This document shows, piece by piece, positions 23,546 to 36,430 of a stretch of DNA of 64,000 bases; the first letter of the stretch is position 1, and every line of letters begins with the position of its first letter. Under the pieces are notes generated by a model. It saw nothing but the letters and a program-made list of their open reading frames with translations. It did no database searches and was not told the DNA's origin. Made by a program: the position numbers and the translations under genes. Source of the stretch: Polynucleobacter sp. 15G-AUS-farblos (lineage in GTDB: Bacteria > Pseudomonadota > Gammaproteobacteria > Burkholderiales > Burkholderiaceae); the NCBI RefSeq assembly GCF_018882445.1, contig NZ_JACVOM010000001.1, positions 248,001 to 312,000 on the forward strand. Reading direction: 5' to 3'.

Positions 23546-26143
23546 ATGAATGAGCCGCAGGCCATTAGCACCATTCAAGATGCAGCTGGCTTGAAAGCTG
23601 CGCGCGAAGTTGCCTACACTCAATTTCGGAAAACTCAAGCTGTTGGAAAACTCACCAAGCAATTAAGTAAGCTGAGCGATGAGCTCTTGAGTAATTTATG
23701 GAATCAATGCGGTTTCAATAATGAGGCTGCTCTCGTTGCTGTCGGCGGCTTTGGCAGAGGTGCATTATTCCCCTACTCCGATATTGATATTTTAATTCTC
23801 TTGCCAGCCGATGCAAAAGAGGTTGAGGCTCTGTCTAAAAGAGTTGAGCAATTCATTACAAATTGCTGGGATACCGGTCTTGAGATTGGCTCTTCAGTTA
23901 GAACGGTTACTGAATGTATTTCTGAGGCCGATCAAGATATCACCGTCAAAACATCCCTCCTGGAATCTCGACTCATCTGCGGCAAGAAAGTACTCTTTAA
24001 AGAATTTGCAAAGGCTTTTGAAGCCTCTCTCGATCCCAAATCTTTTTTTCAGGCAAAACAAGCAGAGCAAATTCAACGGCATTACAAATATCAAGACACC
24101 CCATACTCTCTTGAGCCCAACTGCAAAGAAAGTCCAGGTGGCCTGCGCGATCTGCAAGTCATTTCATGGGTAAGTAAAGCGGCCTTACTAGGCAACACCT
24201 TCAAAGATTTAAACGAAGCTGGTTTAGTGACGCAGCGTGAACTAACTGAGCTCAATCGCAATCAACGTTTTTTAGAGACTCTGCGAGCCAATCTGCATTT
24301 ATTAGCTGGTCGTAGACAGGATGTTTTGGCATTTGACTTGCAAGCAGCACTTGCCGCTTCAATGGGGATTAAAGAAGAAAATTCTCGCCAAGCCAGTGAA
24401 GCGATTATGCGCCGTTACTACTGGGCAGCTAAAGCGGTTACACAATTAAATGACGTACTACTTCAAAATATCGAAGCATTGCTCTTTCCTCAAGAATCCA
24501 AAACTACGCATCCCATTCCCGGCGAGGGCAATGAACACTTCATTGAAAGACAAGGGGTGTTGGATATTACCGATCCACAGCTTTACGAAAAGCATCCAGA
24601 ACAAATTCTGCGGACTTTTTTAGTCTTTGCTCAAACGCAAAACGTTAAAAGCCTCTCACCGACTATTTTTCGCGCGCTCTATAACGCCCGTCAAAAAATG
24701 GATAGCAAGTGGCGTGCTAACCCCATCAATCGCGCGCTGTTTATAGAAATCCTAAAGCAGCCCGAGGGCGTGAGCCGCGCCTTCCAGCTCATGAATCGAA
24801 GCAGCGTATTAGGCCGTTACCTTCCTGCCTTTCGCAGAATTGTGGGGCAAATGCAGCATGATTTATTCCATGTCTACACGGTAGATCAACATATCTTGAT
24901 GGTGCTGCGTAATGTGCGCCGTTTTATGGTGATAGAGCACACCCATGAGTTCCCCTTCTGCAGCCGCCTCATCGCCCATTTTGAAAAGCCATGGTTAATC
25001 GTCATTGCCGCCCTCTTCCATGACATTGCCAAGGGACGTGGCGGCGATCATTCACAGCTAGGTAAAGCAGACATACGTAAGTTTGCTAAAGACCATGGTC
25101 TCGACAAGAAAGACACTGAGCTTTTAGTGTGGCTCGTAGCAGAGCACTTGTACATGAGTCAAGTAGCACAGAAACAAGACATTACCGATCCAGATGTGGT
25201 CAGAGCGTTTGCCAAAAAAGTAGGTGATGAGCGCCATCTGACTGCCTTATATCTCCTGACGGTAGCAGATGTTCGTGGTACTAGCCCCAAAGTATGGAAT
25301 GCCTGGAAAGGCAAACTCCTGGAGGATCTGTATCGCGCCACCCTGAGAGTCTTGGGGGGCGCCAAACCGGATGCCTCTTCTGAATTGGCACAGCATCAGG
25401 AAGAATCTCGCGCCAAGTTACGCCTCTATGGCATCAATGATGATTCTTATGAAGAGCTCTGGACACAACTCGACGTTGCTTTCTTCTTAAGACAAGATTC
25501 GGCCGATATTGCATGGCTTACTCGCCATCTTTTTAACAAGGTTAATAGCGAACAGCCGATTGTGTGCGCTAGACTCTCCCCAATTGGTGAGGGCTTACAA
25601 GTGGCTGTATACGTCAAAGATCAAGAAGATCTCTTTGCACGTATCTGTGCTTACTTTGAAAGACATGGCTTCTCAATTTGGGATGCCCGTATTCACACGA
25701 CGCGCCATGGATATGCGCTAGATACCTTCCAAATCTCAGGCAGCAATTTAGTAGATGAAGGTGGAAGCTATCGAGACATCATTCAATTGGTTGAATTTGA
25801 ATTAACGGCCGCCTTAAGTAATGCGGACCCACTTCCTAACCCAAGTATGGGACGCCTTTCAAGGCAATCACGTACTTTCCCAATTCAGCCCCGGGTTCAC
25901 ATGGTTCCAGATGATCGTGGCAGATATTACACACTCGCACTATCCGCCAGCGATCGTACGGGCCTGCTCTACACCATCTCTCGAGTACTCGCTAAACATC
26001 AAGTCTCGATTCATACCGCCAGAATTAATACCTTGGGTGAACGAGTGGAAGACGTACTACTCTTAGATGCGATGAACTTGAGCAAGAACCCTAAGCTACA
26101 GATTCAGCTGGAAACAGAGTTACTTGAGGTTTTAGGGGCCTAG
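23546..26143 (+). CDS. glnD: [Protein-PII] uridylyltransferase / uridylyl-removing enzyme
   Basis: Senses glutamine and (de)uridylylates PII, steering nitrogen assimilation. At 865 residues it has full length. Order: nucleotidyltransferase domain with [19 protein letters not shown] (Asp79, Asp81), PII-UTase helical part, HD hydrolase with [15 protein letters not shown] at about residue 490, and two C-terminal ACT domains (starting near [16 protein letters not shown] and [20 protein letters not shown]). It is in an operon with map and overlaps the convergent Nudix gene by 4 bases at their 3' ends. Confidence 0.97.
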   Translation: MNEPQAISTIQDAAGLKAAREVAYTQFRKTQAVGKLTKQLSKLSDELLSNLWNQCGFNNEAALVAVGGFGRGALFPYSDIDILILLPADAKEVEALSKRVEQFITNCWDTGLEIGSSVRTVTECISEADQDITVKTSLLESRLICGKKVLFKEFAKAFEASLDPKSFFQAKQAEQIQRHYKYQDTPYSLEPNCKESPGGLRDLQVISWVSKAALLGNTFKDLNEAGLVTQRELTELNRNQRFLETLRANLHLLAGRRQDVLAFDLQAALAASMGIKEENSRQASEAIMRRYYWAAKAVTQLNDVLLQNIEALLFPQESKTTHPIPGEGNEHFIERQGVLDITDPQLYEKHPEQILRTFLVFAQTQNVKSLSPTIFRALYNARQKMDSKWRANPINRALFIEILKQPEGVSRAFQLMNRSSVLGRYLPAFRRIVGQMQHDLFHVYTVDQHILMVLRNVRRFMVIEHTHEFPFCSRLIAHFEKPWLIVIAALFHDIAKGRGGDHSQLGKADIRKFAKDHGLDKKDTELLVWLVAEHLYMSQVAQKQDITDPDVVRAFAKKVGDERHLTALYLLTVADVRGTSPKVWNAWKGKLLEDLYRATLRVLGGAKPDASSELAQHQEESRAKLRLYGINDDSYEELWTQLDVAFFLRQDSADIAWLTRHLFNKVNSEQPIVCARLSPIGEGLQVAVYVKDQEDLFARICAYFERHGFSIWDARIHTTRHGYALDTFQISGSNLVDEGGSYRDIIQLVEFELTAALSNADPLPNPSMGRLSRQSRTFPIQPRVHMVPDDRGRYYTLALSASDRTGLLYTISRVLAKHQVSIHTARINTLGERVEDVLLLDAMNLSKNPKLQIQLETELLEVLGA

Positions 26144-26631
26144 GCTAATTTAGTCAAGGCACGCTGAATGCGAATGCTTTCTACCTGATCAAAAGAAAAC
26201 CATTTATAAGAAATATCCTCAAGAGATTTTTCTTGTCGTAAGACTTTCAGCCTATAAAGTAGATCTATATGCAAGTGAGGGCCCTCGCCTTTCTTGGGAT
26301 TGGCTGGAATTTCATGAATATCAATATCAATTAGCTCGGGAAACTCTGGGTCTAGGGTGCAAACAAAACCAGTTTCCTCATAAACCTCTCGAATTGCTGC
26401 ATCAACTGGCAACTCACCCTCATCAATATGGCCGCCAGGCTGAAACCAACATTTAATGTACGGGTGAAATATCAACAACACTTTATTTTCATGGATAACT
26501 AATCCACTGGCAGTGATATGCCCCTCTTGAGTATTGCGAGCAAAAGGATTCGAAGACGTCAATATCAAATTGGTTTGATTTAAATAAGGCGTATGTTTTG
26601 CTGCAACTGCAATAGCTGTAAAAATTGTCAT
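26140..26631 (-). CDS. Nudix hydrolase, substrate unknown
   Basis: A 163-residue protein with a complete Nudix box, [23 protein letters not shown] split over residues about 87-109; the REVYEETG catalytic core is intact. The preceding [20 protein letters not shown] is the usual strand before the box. The C-terminal [12 protein letters not shown] is common in ADP-ribose/NTP-type Nudix proteins. The substrate cannot be read from sequence. No strong ribosome site is seen at the ATG. Confidence 0.85.
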   Translation of the reverse strand: MTIFTAIAVAAKHTPYLNQTNLILTSSNPFARNTQEGHITASGLVIHENKVLLIFHPYIKCWFQPGGHIDEGELPVDAAIREVYEETGFVCTLDPEFPELIDIDIHEIPANPKKGEGPHLHIDLLYRLKVLRQEKSLEDISYKWFSFDQVESIRIQRALTKLA

Positions 26632-26691
26632 TAGAGATAAAAAATTTGAATTTTCAGCAAGAACTTACGCTCTTAAATTGACGGGGGATTG

Positions 26692-28716
<2,025 letters not shown>

Positions 28717-29787
28717 CTAGCTAAAGAGTCTGCTAGCTGTAGAAGAGCCAGATGCAACACCGTTCTTCTCTAGATTGGCATAGAGCACATCAAGATGTTG
28801 TCGAATGCTAATAACAGCGGCTTCAGATAAGTTGATGCCATTATCATCTACTAAGCGACCATGGGCAGCTTGGGCAATCTCAACACCTTCCCCAAGCATT
28901 CTTTCAAAAGCACGCTCATCTTGCGGCACCAAGGGGACTTCAAGCAAGAGGGTCAATTGCGTGACGCCTCTGTTGGGATCCAAATCAGCACTATTAAATA
29001 ACAATGAGCCATTGCTGTAATACTCATATTGCCTGCCGCTGCGTGCCAGCTTAAAACCTCTTTGACGCATCAGCGCATCAAAATTACCCCAAGGACATGG
29101 TTCATCAAACAAGATATTGATACTGAGCTGTATATCGCTGTCAGCAGCCATGACATCTAATTCTTTTGCACTCTCAAGCATGGTGCTCACGCTAGGCATA
29201 TCAATCTGAGAACCCAAAGTTTCAGCAAGGGCTTGGGCACGAGAGCAAAAATCAGATAACTCAAGCACACCAATGGGTCCTCGACGGCTTGCCAGTTGAA
29301 TCGCTAATTGCAACTCAGAATACGAAGCCTCTGGATTTAATTCTTCCCAAGCTTCGCCATCATCAGCATTCAGTCCCTCGCACATCCAACGAGCACTAGC
29401 TTGGGATCCCAGATCAGTCCAGGTAGAAACCTCTTCTAAAATTTCCGAACCACTAATTGGCTCATCGAATCGAAGTGTAATGACGCAATCAATCCGTGGA
29501 TCAATTGCAAACTTTTCGGGGGCGCGACTAGTTTCATAAGCGCTGGAATCAAAAGATGGTTCAGAGCGGTCTGTAGATTCTGCATCAGCAAAGACCTGTC
29601 CAAAACTGGGTTCACGGGCAAAACGATCATCAGAGACATATTCACCCTGCTCTTTTGCCTTTTTACGAGCATACGCATGTCTGATATTAAGAATAGCAAC
29701 TGCTATCAAAATCAGCACACCAATAACAGCCAAAGCAAACTGCAAATCAGACAAACCCAACATCGTCATGATTTGTTCTACGTACAC
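28717..29787 (-). CDS. zipA: ZipA-like cell division protein
   Basis: A 356-residue bitopic protein with one N-terminal membrane helix (about residues 15-37, LQFALAVIGVLILIAVAILN). A charged linker of about 170 residues follows. The C-terminal domain (from about residue 215, IQLSINILFDEPCPWGNFDA) resembles the ZipA FtsZ-binding fold. Primary sequence similarity to E. coli ZipA is weak, so the name leans on topology and on the smc-zipA-ligA gene order. GTG 29787 is chosen because GGAGG sits 8 bases upstream; an ATG at 29769 is possible. The start directly abuts the smc stop. Confidence 0.75.
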   Translation of the reverse strand: MYVEQIMTMLGLSDLQFALAVIGVLILIAVAILNIRHAYARKKAKEQGEYVSDDRFAREPSFGQVFADAESTDRSEPSFDSSAYETSRAPEKFAIDPRIDCVITLRFDEPISGSEILEEVSTWTDLGSQASARWMCEGLNADDGEAWEELNPEASYSELQLAIQLASRRGPIGVLELSDFCSRAQALAETLGSQIDMPSVSTMLESAKELDVMAADSDIQLSINILFDEPCPWGNFDALMRQRGFKLARSGRQYEYYSNGSLLFNSADLDPNRGVTQLTLLLEVPLVPQDERAFERMLGEGVEIAQAAHGRLVDDNGINLSEAAVISIRQHLDVLYANLEKNGVASGSSTASRLFS

Positions 29788-32700
29788 TTAGGCGGCCTCC
29801 ACCATTGAGACTGCGGAAGAAATATCTACTGCAACAATTCGGGATACGCCCTGCTCCTGCATCGTGACGCCAATTAATTGATGAGCAATTTCCATAGTGA
29901 TCTTGTTATGCGAGATAAATACGAACTGAGTCTTATCTGACATTTTGGCAACCATCTGTGAGTAGCGCAAGGTGTTTGCATCATCTAATGGCGCGTCCAC
30001 CTCATCCAACAAGCAGAAAGGTGCTGGGTTCAACAAGAAGAGTGAGAACACCAAGGCGATCGCAGTCAACGCTTTCTCGCCACCGGAGAGTAGGTAAATA
30101 CTGCTGTTCTTTTTGCCAGGAGGTTGAGCCATCACTTGTACGCCAGCATCTAGGATCTCTTCGCCAGTCATTACCAGCTCTGCATGGCCGCCACCAAACA
30201 ACTCGGGGAACAATCTTCCGAAATGTCCATTGACCTGATCGAAAGTGCCTTGTAACAAGTCACGGGTCTCAGCATCAATCTTGGCAATCGCATCAGTCAA
30301 GGTTTGCATTGCTTCATTCAAGTCAGCTGACTGAGCATCCAAGAATTGCTTACGATCACGAGAACTTGCTAACTCATCCAATGCAGCCATATTGACTGGA
30401 CCAAGAGATTGGATTTCTGAATTCAAGCGATTGACTTCATTTTGCAAGGTACCAACCTTAAGGTCAGGACTGAAATTAGCCTCTAGGGCAATTAAATCTG
30501 CCTCAGCATCAGACAACAATGTGGCGAACTGTTCATAATTTAAGCGAGCTGCCTGTTCGCGCAACTGTAAATCGACTACCTTGTCACGCATTGGCTGCAG
30601 GCTACGCTCAACCTGCATACGCGCCTCATCCGCTTCTCGCAATTGATGTAAGAGTGCGTCTTGTTCAGTACGGGCATTAGCCAATGCAGCCTCACGAGCA
30701 CTGCGAGCCAATAAAAGATCTTGTAACTTTTCTTGCGCCTCTTCATCACTTAAGACTTCCAACTCTTGAGTAGCAGAATCGTGTTTGTCCTGAATTTCCA
30801 TGATTTGAGTACGTGCAGTACTTTGATCACGCTGTAAATCAGTAATACGTTGCTGCAAAGAACGGGTAGCAAAAGCCGCCTCTTGCGCAGCCATCTCGGC
30901 AGCACGCAATGACTCACGTAAACGATCACGCTCCTGAGTCGCCAGCTCTAATGCTTCTTGCGCTGAGGCCAATACAACTTGAGATTCCTGTTTCGATTCT
31001 TCTGATTCGGATAATTCAGCGGCAGATTGCTCTTGAGTCGCAGTCAATTGCTCCATTTGCTGGCGCAATTCACTTAATTCATTCTGAATTTGAGCGGCAC
31101 GAGTACTGTATTGCTCTTCAGCTTGAGTTAGCTGCATTCTCTCAACTTCAAAACCATGCGCTTCTTGAACAGCATGCTCAGCATTGATGCGAGCCTGCTC
31201 TGCCGCTTGATGAGCCGCTTGGTAATTAGCAGCACATTGATCCAACTCACCCTGTAATTCACTTTGCATCAACTGCTGGGCGCGTAATTGCTTCTCCAAG
31301 CTCTCCATCTCTTGAGCACGTGCAAGCATGCCAGCCTGCTCAGAATCCGCTGCGTACAACTGAACACCTACACGGCTAACTAAATGGCCTTGTTGAGTAA
31401 CAAATGCGCCACCAGCAGGTAACTTTTCGCGACGATGCAAAGCATCTTCCAAGCTCGATGCAATATAAATATTGTCTAACCACTCTTGGAGTACCGAAGT
31501 CAGTCTTGGAGCACCAGCACTTTGAACGCGACTGAGTAAAGGCGTGAAGTCTGCAGGAACATTGGTGTGTGCCGGAGTAATCTCTTCAGTCAGCAAAATC
31601 GCTAAACGACTTGGCGGTGCATCATTGGCTAAAGCCAATGTTTCTTGCACACTCTTTGCGGTGACTGCAGCTAAACGCTCGCGCAATACTGACTCAAGTG
31701 CAGCTTCCCAGCCGCTCTCAACCTTGAGCTCTTGCCATAAACGCTTGCTTTCTTTAAGGCCCTTGCTCTCTAGCCATGGACCAATCTTGCCCTGCGCCTG
31801 GACGCTTGCTTGCAAAGCAGTTAAAGCCGTTAACTTCGCTTCAGTTTGAGCAACATCTTGATTTGCTGTTTGAATATTTTGCTGAGCAGTGTTTCTTGCT
31901 TCATCTGCTGCAGGAACACGTTGTTGAGTTTCTTGAGCACGCTGTTTAGATTCATCGACCTTGCGTTGCGCCATAGTCTGACGATCAATTGCCATTTGAA
32001 GTGCTTCTGCATCAGGTCTACGCATTCCATCTAACTCACTAATTAAGCGTGCTTCACGCCCTTTGAGTTCATCAGACTGAGCTGTCATGGCGCGCATACG
32101 CTCGCCCAAACTAGCTAAGCGCTGTTCAATCGTAGCTAAGCTATCACGTGCTGCATTTAAACCATTAATTGAGTTTTGATAAGCGTCATCGCGCCCGGGC
32201 ATTTGATCTATTAGACCAGCCAAGTCTGCCAATAGCGTTTGTTCTTTTTCGGCCGCCAGACTCAACTCATGTTCAGCAGTGCGTTGCGCTTGTGCAGCAT
32301 CTGTTTCTTGCACAGTCCAGCGCTGTAATTGCGCATGTAAATCTTGAATTTGCTGCTGCAAACGTTGACGCGCTTCTTGTACATAATGAATCTGTGACTC
32401 AACCTGACTCACATCAGAATTGGTTTGATACAACTCACCTTGCGCTTCAGAAACTTTATCTTGTAATGCGTACTGTTGTGTGCGCATTGTCTCGAGCTCA
32501 GCCTCTGCATGACGGAGCTTAGCAGTCTGTTCTTCAAGGCCAACCTGGGTATCGCGGATGCCATTAGCATGGCGCTCTTGTTCTTTACCCGCTTCAGTTT
32601 GACGTACAAACCACAGCAACTGTTGTTGCGACTTCATTTGTGTAGAAAGTTCAGCATGTCGCTCGGCAACTGTAGCTTGTTTTTCTAAACGGGTTAACTG

Positions 32701-33309
32701 CTGATCTAACTCACGCAAGATATCTTCAACACGAGTTAAATTCTCAACGGTGTCCTCTAGGCGTGATGCTGTTTCTTTACGACGCTCTTTGTATTTAGAT
32801 ACTCCTGCTGCCTCTTCCAAGAACACGCGCAACTCTTCAGGCTTGGATTCCAAAATACGATTGATTGTTCCCTGTCCAATGATGGCATAACCTCTTGGAC
32901 CCATACCAGTACCCAAGAAAATATCCTGAATATCTTTTCGGCGAACTACTTGGTTGTTCACGTAATAACTAGAGTTGCCATCGCGAGTCAAAACGCGTTT
33001 GATACCTAATTCTGTAAATGCACTCCACTGACCTTGTGCACGTCCCTCAGCATTATCAAAAATGAGTTCAACGCTGGCTCGACCCGACGGTTTACGCAAT
33101 CCAGAACCATTAAAAATAACGTCCTGCATAGATTCACCACGTAATTCGCTGGCGCGAGACTCGCCCAAAACCCAGCGAACGGCGTCAATGATGTTTGACT
33201 TTCCGCAACCATTAGGGCCCACAACGCCAATAAGTTGGCTAGGCATTTCAAAATGGGTTGGGTCAACGAAGGACTTAAAGCCGGAAAGTTTGATGGATTT
33301 CAGTTGCAC
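29788..33309 (-). CDS. smc: Chromosome segregation protein SMC
   Basis: Condensin ATPase. The 1173-residue protein has Walker A (GVVGPNGCGKSNIIDAVRWV) near the N-terminus, two long coiled-coil arms (about 170-490 and 660-1000) around a hinge with WESGLKE-type helices at about 500-650, then the C-terminal head. The head carries signature YLLSGGEKALTAIALV and Walker B PFCLLDEVDAPLDD. The coiled coils are unusually rich in Gln/Ala. The start is GTG. I see no scpA/scpB in the window. Confidence 0.97.
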   Translation of the reverse strand: MQLKSIKLSGFKSFVDPTHFEMPSQLIGVVGPNGCGKSNIIDAVRWVLGESRASELRGESMQDVIFNGSGLRKPSGRASVELIFDNAEGRAQGQWSAFTELGIKRVLTRDGNSSYYVNNQVVRRKDIQDIFLGTGMGPRGYAIIGQGTINRILESKPEELRVFLEEAAGVSKYKERRKETASRLEDTVENLTRVEDILRELDQQLTRLEKQATVAERHAELSTQMKSQQQLLWFVRQTEAGKEQERHANGIRDTQVGLEEQTAKLRHAEAELETMRTQQYALQDKVSEAQGELYQTNSDVSQVESQIHYVQEARQRLQQQIQDLHAQLQRWTVQETDAAQAQRTAEHELSLAAEKEQTLLADLAGLIDQMPGRDDAYQNSINGLNAARDSLATIEQRLASLGERMRAMTAQSDELKGREARLISELDGMRRPDAEALQMAIDRQTMAQRKVDESKQRAQETQQRVPAADEARNTAQQNIQTANQDVAQTEAKLTALTALQASVQAQGKIGPWLESKGLKESKRLWQELKVESGWEAALESVLRERLAAVTAKSVQETLALANDAPPSRLAILLTEEITPAHTNVPADFTPLLSRVQSAGAPRLTSVLQEWLDNIYIASSLEDALHRREKLPAGGAFVTQQGHLVSRVGVQLYAADSEQAGMLARAQEMESLEKQLRAQQLMQSELQGELDQCAANYQAAHQAAEQARINAEHAVQEAHGFEVERMQLTQAEEQYSTRAAQIQNELSELRQQMEQLTATQEQSAAELSESEESKQESQVVLASAQEALELATQERDRLRESLRAAEMAAQEAAFATRSLQQRITDLQRDQSTARTQIMEIQDKHDSATQELEVLSDEEAQEKLQDLLLARSAREAALANARTEQDALLHQLREADEARMQVERSLQPMRDKVVDLQLREQAARLNYEQFATLLSDAEADLIALEANFSPDLKVGTLQNEVNRLNSEIQSLGPVNMAALDELASSRDRKQFLDAQSADLNEAMQTLTDAIAKIDAETRDLLQGTFDQVNGHFGRLFPELFGGGHAELVMTGEEILDAGVQVMAQPPGKKNSSIYLLSGGEKALTAIALVFSLFLLNPAPFCLLDEVDAPLDDANTLRYSQMVAKMSDKTQFVFISHNKITMEIAHQLIGVTMQEQGVSRIVAVDISSAVSMVEAA

Positions 33310-33397
33310 GGCGTACTTTGCAGGGAAAAAGGAGGTTCAATAAAAGGGGATAAAAATTACATCTAAAGTGGGAAGATGATAGCAAGCTTGAGGCGAC

Positions 33398-33427
33398 TTA
33401 GACGCGTTTTTGCCCCATCGATATAAT
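33398..33427 (+). promoter_or_regulatory. Candidate dapD promoter
   Basis: TTAGAC (33398-33403) and a perfect TATAAT (33422-33427) are separated by 18 bases in the region divergent from smc. A leader of about 50 bases would precede dapD. Confidence 0.5.
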
Positions 33428-33484
33428 GATAAATCTACCTCCAGGGACAAAATCCCTTAACAATCTGATAGTTAACTAAAAAGC

Positions 33485-34312
33485 ATGAGCCAATCACCAC
33501 AAAGCATCATTGAACAAGCCTGGGAAAACCGCGCAGACCTTTCTCCAAATAGCGCCCCTGGCGACGTCCGCGGCGCTGTTAATGCCGTCCTAGAAGGCCT
33601 TAACAACGGCACTATTCGCGTTGCTGAACGCCTTAGCGTTGGTAAATGGGAGGTAAATCAATGGGTTAAGAAGGCTGTTTTGCTTTCTTTCCGCCTGGAA
33701 GACAACATTCCGATGAGCGCTGGTGGCTTTACCCAGTTCTACGACAAAGTACCTAGTAAATTTGAAAGCTACACAGCCGCGGACTTTGCAGCTGGCGGCT
33801 TTCGCGTAGTACCCCCCGCCATGGCTCGCCGTGGTTCATTTATCGGCAAAAATGCTGTTTTGATGCCTTCCTACGTCAATATTGGCGCTTATGTAGGCGA
33901 AGGCACGATGGTTGATACCTGGGCTACCGTAGGCTCATGCGCCCAAATTGGCAAAAATGTTCACCTTTCTGGTGGCGTCGGTATTGGTGGTGTTTTAGAG
34001 CCAATCCAAGCTGGCCCAGTCATCATTGAGGATAACTGCTTTATTGGTGCCCGCTCAGAAGTGGTTGAGGGTGTCATTATTGAAGAAAATGCTGTTTTAT
34101 CCATGGGTGTCTATATTGGGCAAAGCACCAAGATTTATGATCGTGAAACTGGTGAGGTGCATTACGGCCGAGTGCCAGCTGGCTCCGTTGTTGTGCCTGG
34201 CTCCCTTCCTTCTGCTTGCGGTAAATACAGTCTTTATGCTGCTGTGATCGTGAAAAAAGTAGATGCTCAAACCAGAGCAAAGACAGCCATTAATGAATTG
34301 CTACGCGATTAA
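33485..34312 (+). CDS. dapD: Tetrahydrodipicolinate N-succinyltransferase
   Basis: Succinyl-CoA-dependent step of the lysine/diaminopimelate pathway. The 275-residue protein has an N-terminal helical domain, then left-handed beta-helix repeats ([38 protein letters not shown]). The C-terminal [20 protein letters not shown] is characteristic. It is the first gene of dapD-dapE-prmB. Confidence 0.97.
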   Translation: MSQSPQSIIEQAWENRADLSPNSAPGDVRGAVNAVLEGLNNGTIRVAERLSVGKWEVNQWVKKAVLLSFRLEDNIPMSAGGFTQFYDKVPSKFESYTAADFAAGGFRVVPPAMARRGSFIGKNAVLMPSYVNIGAYVGEGTMVDTWATVGSCAQIGKNVHLSGGVGIGGVLEPIQAGPVIIEDNCFIGARSEVVEGVIIEENAVLSMGVYIGQSTKIYDRETGEVHYGRVPAGSVVVPGSLPSACGKYSLYAAVIVKKVDAQTRAKTAINELLRD

Positions 34313-34330
34313 ATAAAGAAAAGACCATTT

Positions 34331-35482
34331 ATGAGCGCCGCACTTGAACTGACCGAAGCACTAATTTCCTGTCGTTCCGTTACTCCAGCGGATGGCGGCT
34401 GCCAGGAACTCATTGCCAAACGTCTTCAGGCTATCGGCTTTCATACTGAGAGTGTTGTCAGTGGACCCGACAACTTCCAGGTAACGAATTTGTGGGCGAT
34501 TAAAAAAGGAACAGCGGGAGATCAAGGAAAAGTCTTTGTATTTGCTGGTCATACTGATGTGGTTCCAACAGGCCCGTTAGAAAAATGGGATAGCGATCCT
34601 TTCACACCAACCATCCGCGATGGCATGCTGTACGGTCGCGGCGCTGCGGATATGAAAACCTCTTTGGCAGGCTTTGTAGTAGCCACAGAGGAATTTGTTG
34701 TGACCCATCCTAATCACGAAGGTTCAATTGCCTTTCTCATTACCAGCGATGAAGAAGGCCCAGCGCATGATGGCACCGTCATTATGTGTGAGCGCCTTCA
34801 AAAGCATGGACAACGTTTGGACTATTGCGTGATTGGCGAGCCAACATCTGTTGATCGCTTAGGCGATATGATTAAAAATGGTCGACGTGGCTCACTTTCT
34901 GGAAAGCTCAGGATTAATGGCTTACAAGCGCACATTGCCTATCCACACCTGGGCAAGAACCCAATTCATCTAGCAGCACCTGCCATTGCCAAACTTGCTG
35001 AGACGGAATGGGATAAAGGCAATCAATATTTCCAGCCAACCAGCTTTCAAATTTCGAATATTCATGCAGGCACCGGTGCTAACAACATCATTCCTGGTGA
35101 ATTGGCAATTGAATTTAATTTCCGCTTCTCTACAGAGAGTAAACCTGAGCAGTTGCGTGAGCGTGTAGAGAAGATCCTTAAAGATGAAGGTCTCGATTTT
35201 GAAATTGACTGGCATTTAGGTGGTAGCCCCTTCATTACTGGTGATGGTGCACTTGCTAGCGCCCTACGCTCATCCATTAAGGCAGAAACTCAGATCGATA
35301 CTGAACTCTCGACTACGGGCGGAACAAGTGATGGCCGCTTTATTGCCAAAGTATGTAAAGAAGTTGTTGAGTTTGGCCCACTGAATGCTACAAGCCACAA
35401 GATCAATGAATGCGTCATCATTGATAACGTAGAACCTCTCAAGAATATTTATCGCAGAACGCTTGAGCAACTCGTTGCCTAA
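34331..35482 (+). CDS. dapE: Succinyl-diaminopimelate desuccinylase
   Basis: Di-zinc M20 amidohydrolase giving LL-diaminopimelate for lysine and peptidoglycan. The 383-residue sequence shows metal/catalytic motifs [63 protein letters not shown] and [13 protein letters not shown]. It is 18 bases after dapD. Confidence 0.97.
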   Translation: MSAALELTEALISCRSVTPADGGCQELIAKRLQAIGFHTESVVSGPDNFQVTNLWAIKKGTAGDQGKVFVFAGHTDVVPTGPLEKWDSDPFTPTIRDGMLYGRGAADMKTSLAGFVVATEEFVVTHPNHEGSIAFLITSDEEGPAHDGTVIMCERLQKHGQRLDYCVIGEPTSVDRLGDMIKNGRRGSLSGKLRINGLQAHIAYPHLGKNPIHLAAPAIAKLAETEWDKGNQYFQPTSFQISNIHAGTGANNIIPGELAIEFNFRFSTESKPEQLRERVEKILKDEGLDFEIDWHLGGSPFITGDGALASALRSSIKAETQIDTELSTTGGTSDGRFIAKVCKEVVEFGPLNATSHKINECVIIDNVEPLKNIYRRTLEQLVA

Positions 35483-35519
35483 GTTGCATTAACTCCCAAT
35501 CACCTTTTATCTATCCTCC

Positions 35520-36416
35520 ATGGACCCTGAGCCTTCACAATCTCTCACCCTAAACCAGTGCATTGAACAAATTGCACAAAAATTAGAGGCTGCCAATTTG
35601 CACCATGGTCATGGCGCTCTAGATTCTCGTAGTGAGGCATTGTGGATTACTAGCAAACAGCTTGATTTAAGCCCTAGTGAAGCACTTGACTGCCTGGAGC
35701 GAACTGTCACTACAGAACAAACTCAACAGGCTTTGCAAATTACCGAAGAACGCATTAGCACCCGCAAACCACTCGCCTATATTTTGGGTGAAGCTTGGTT
35801 AATGGGCGTACCGTTTTTCTGTAGCGAGCAAAGCATCGTACCCCGCTCATGGATTGCTGAATTAATAGTAGATGGCATGCTGGAGCCTTGGTTACCGGCA
35901 GATGGTAAGGTGTTAGATCTGTGTACCGGCAATGGTTCACTTGCCATCTTGCTTGCGCTTTCCTGCCCTGATATTCATGTCAGCGCTTGCGACATCAGCA
36001 TGCCCGCCCTTGCACTCGCTGCACGCAATATTGATCGCCATAACTTGAGCTCTCAAATTGAGTTGCTTAATGGTGACTTATGGGATGCCTTACCCGAACC
36101 TCATGATGACAATCTATTTGATCTCATTATTTGCAATCCTCCATACGTCAATGCCAACTCTATGAATACATTACCTGCGGAATACCATGCCGAGCCCGCT
36201 CTTGCCTTAGCCGGCGGTGATGACGGTATGGATTTAATTCGTCGCATCATTGCTGCCGCTCCGGACTACTTGTCTGAGCGTGGCGCTCTGCTGTTAGAGA
36301 TTGGCAATGAGTTTGTAAATTTCAAGAATGCATTTCCACAAATACCGGTAATTTGGATGGAAGTCTCTGCGGGTGAAGAGCAAGTATTACTCATTCAGGC
36401 AGAAGATCTGCGCTGA
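35520..36416 (+). CDS. prmB: Ribosomal protein L3 glutamine methyltransferase
   Basis: SAM-dependent N5-glutamine methylase of the HemK/PrmC/PrmB family. The 298-residue sequence has SAM motif VLDLCTGNGSLAILLAL and the substrate-binding IICNPPYVNANSMNTLP. PrmB is preferred to PrmC because of the N-terminal region and the RKPLAYILGEAWLMGVPFFC block; prmC would normally sit beside prfA. Third gene in the dap operon, convergent with radA (14 bases between). Confidence 0.88.
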   Translation: MDPEPSQSLTLNQCIEQIAQKLEAANLHHGHGALDSRSEALWITSKQLDLSPSEALDCLERTVTTEQTQQALQITEERISTRKPLAYILGEAWLMGVPFFCSEQSIVPRSWIAELIVDGMLEPWLPADGKVLDLCTGNGSLAILLALSCPDIHVSACDISMPALALAARNIDRHNLSSQIELLNGDLWDALPEPHDDNLFDLIICNPPYVNANSMNTLPAEYHAEPALALAGGDDGMDLIRRIIAAAPDYLSERGALLLEIGNEFVNFKNAFPQIPVIWMEVSAGEEQVLLIQAEDLR

Positions 36417-36430
36417 GTATTAACTCAGTC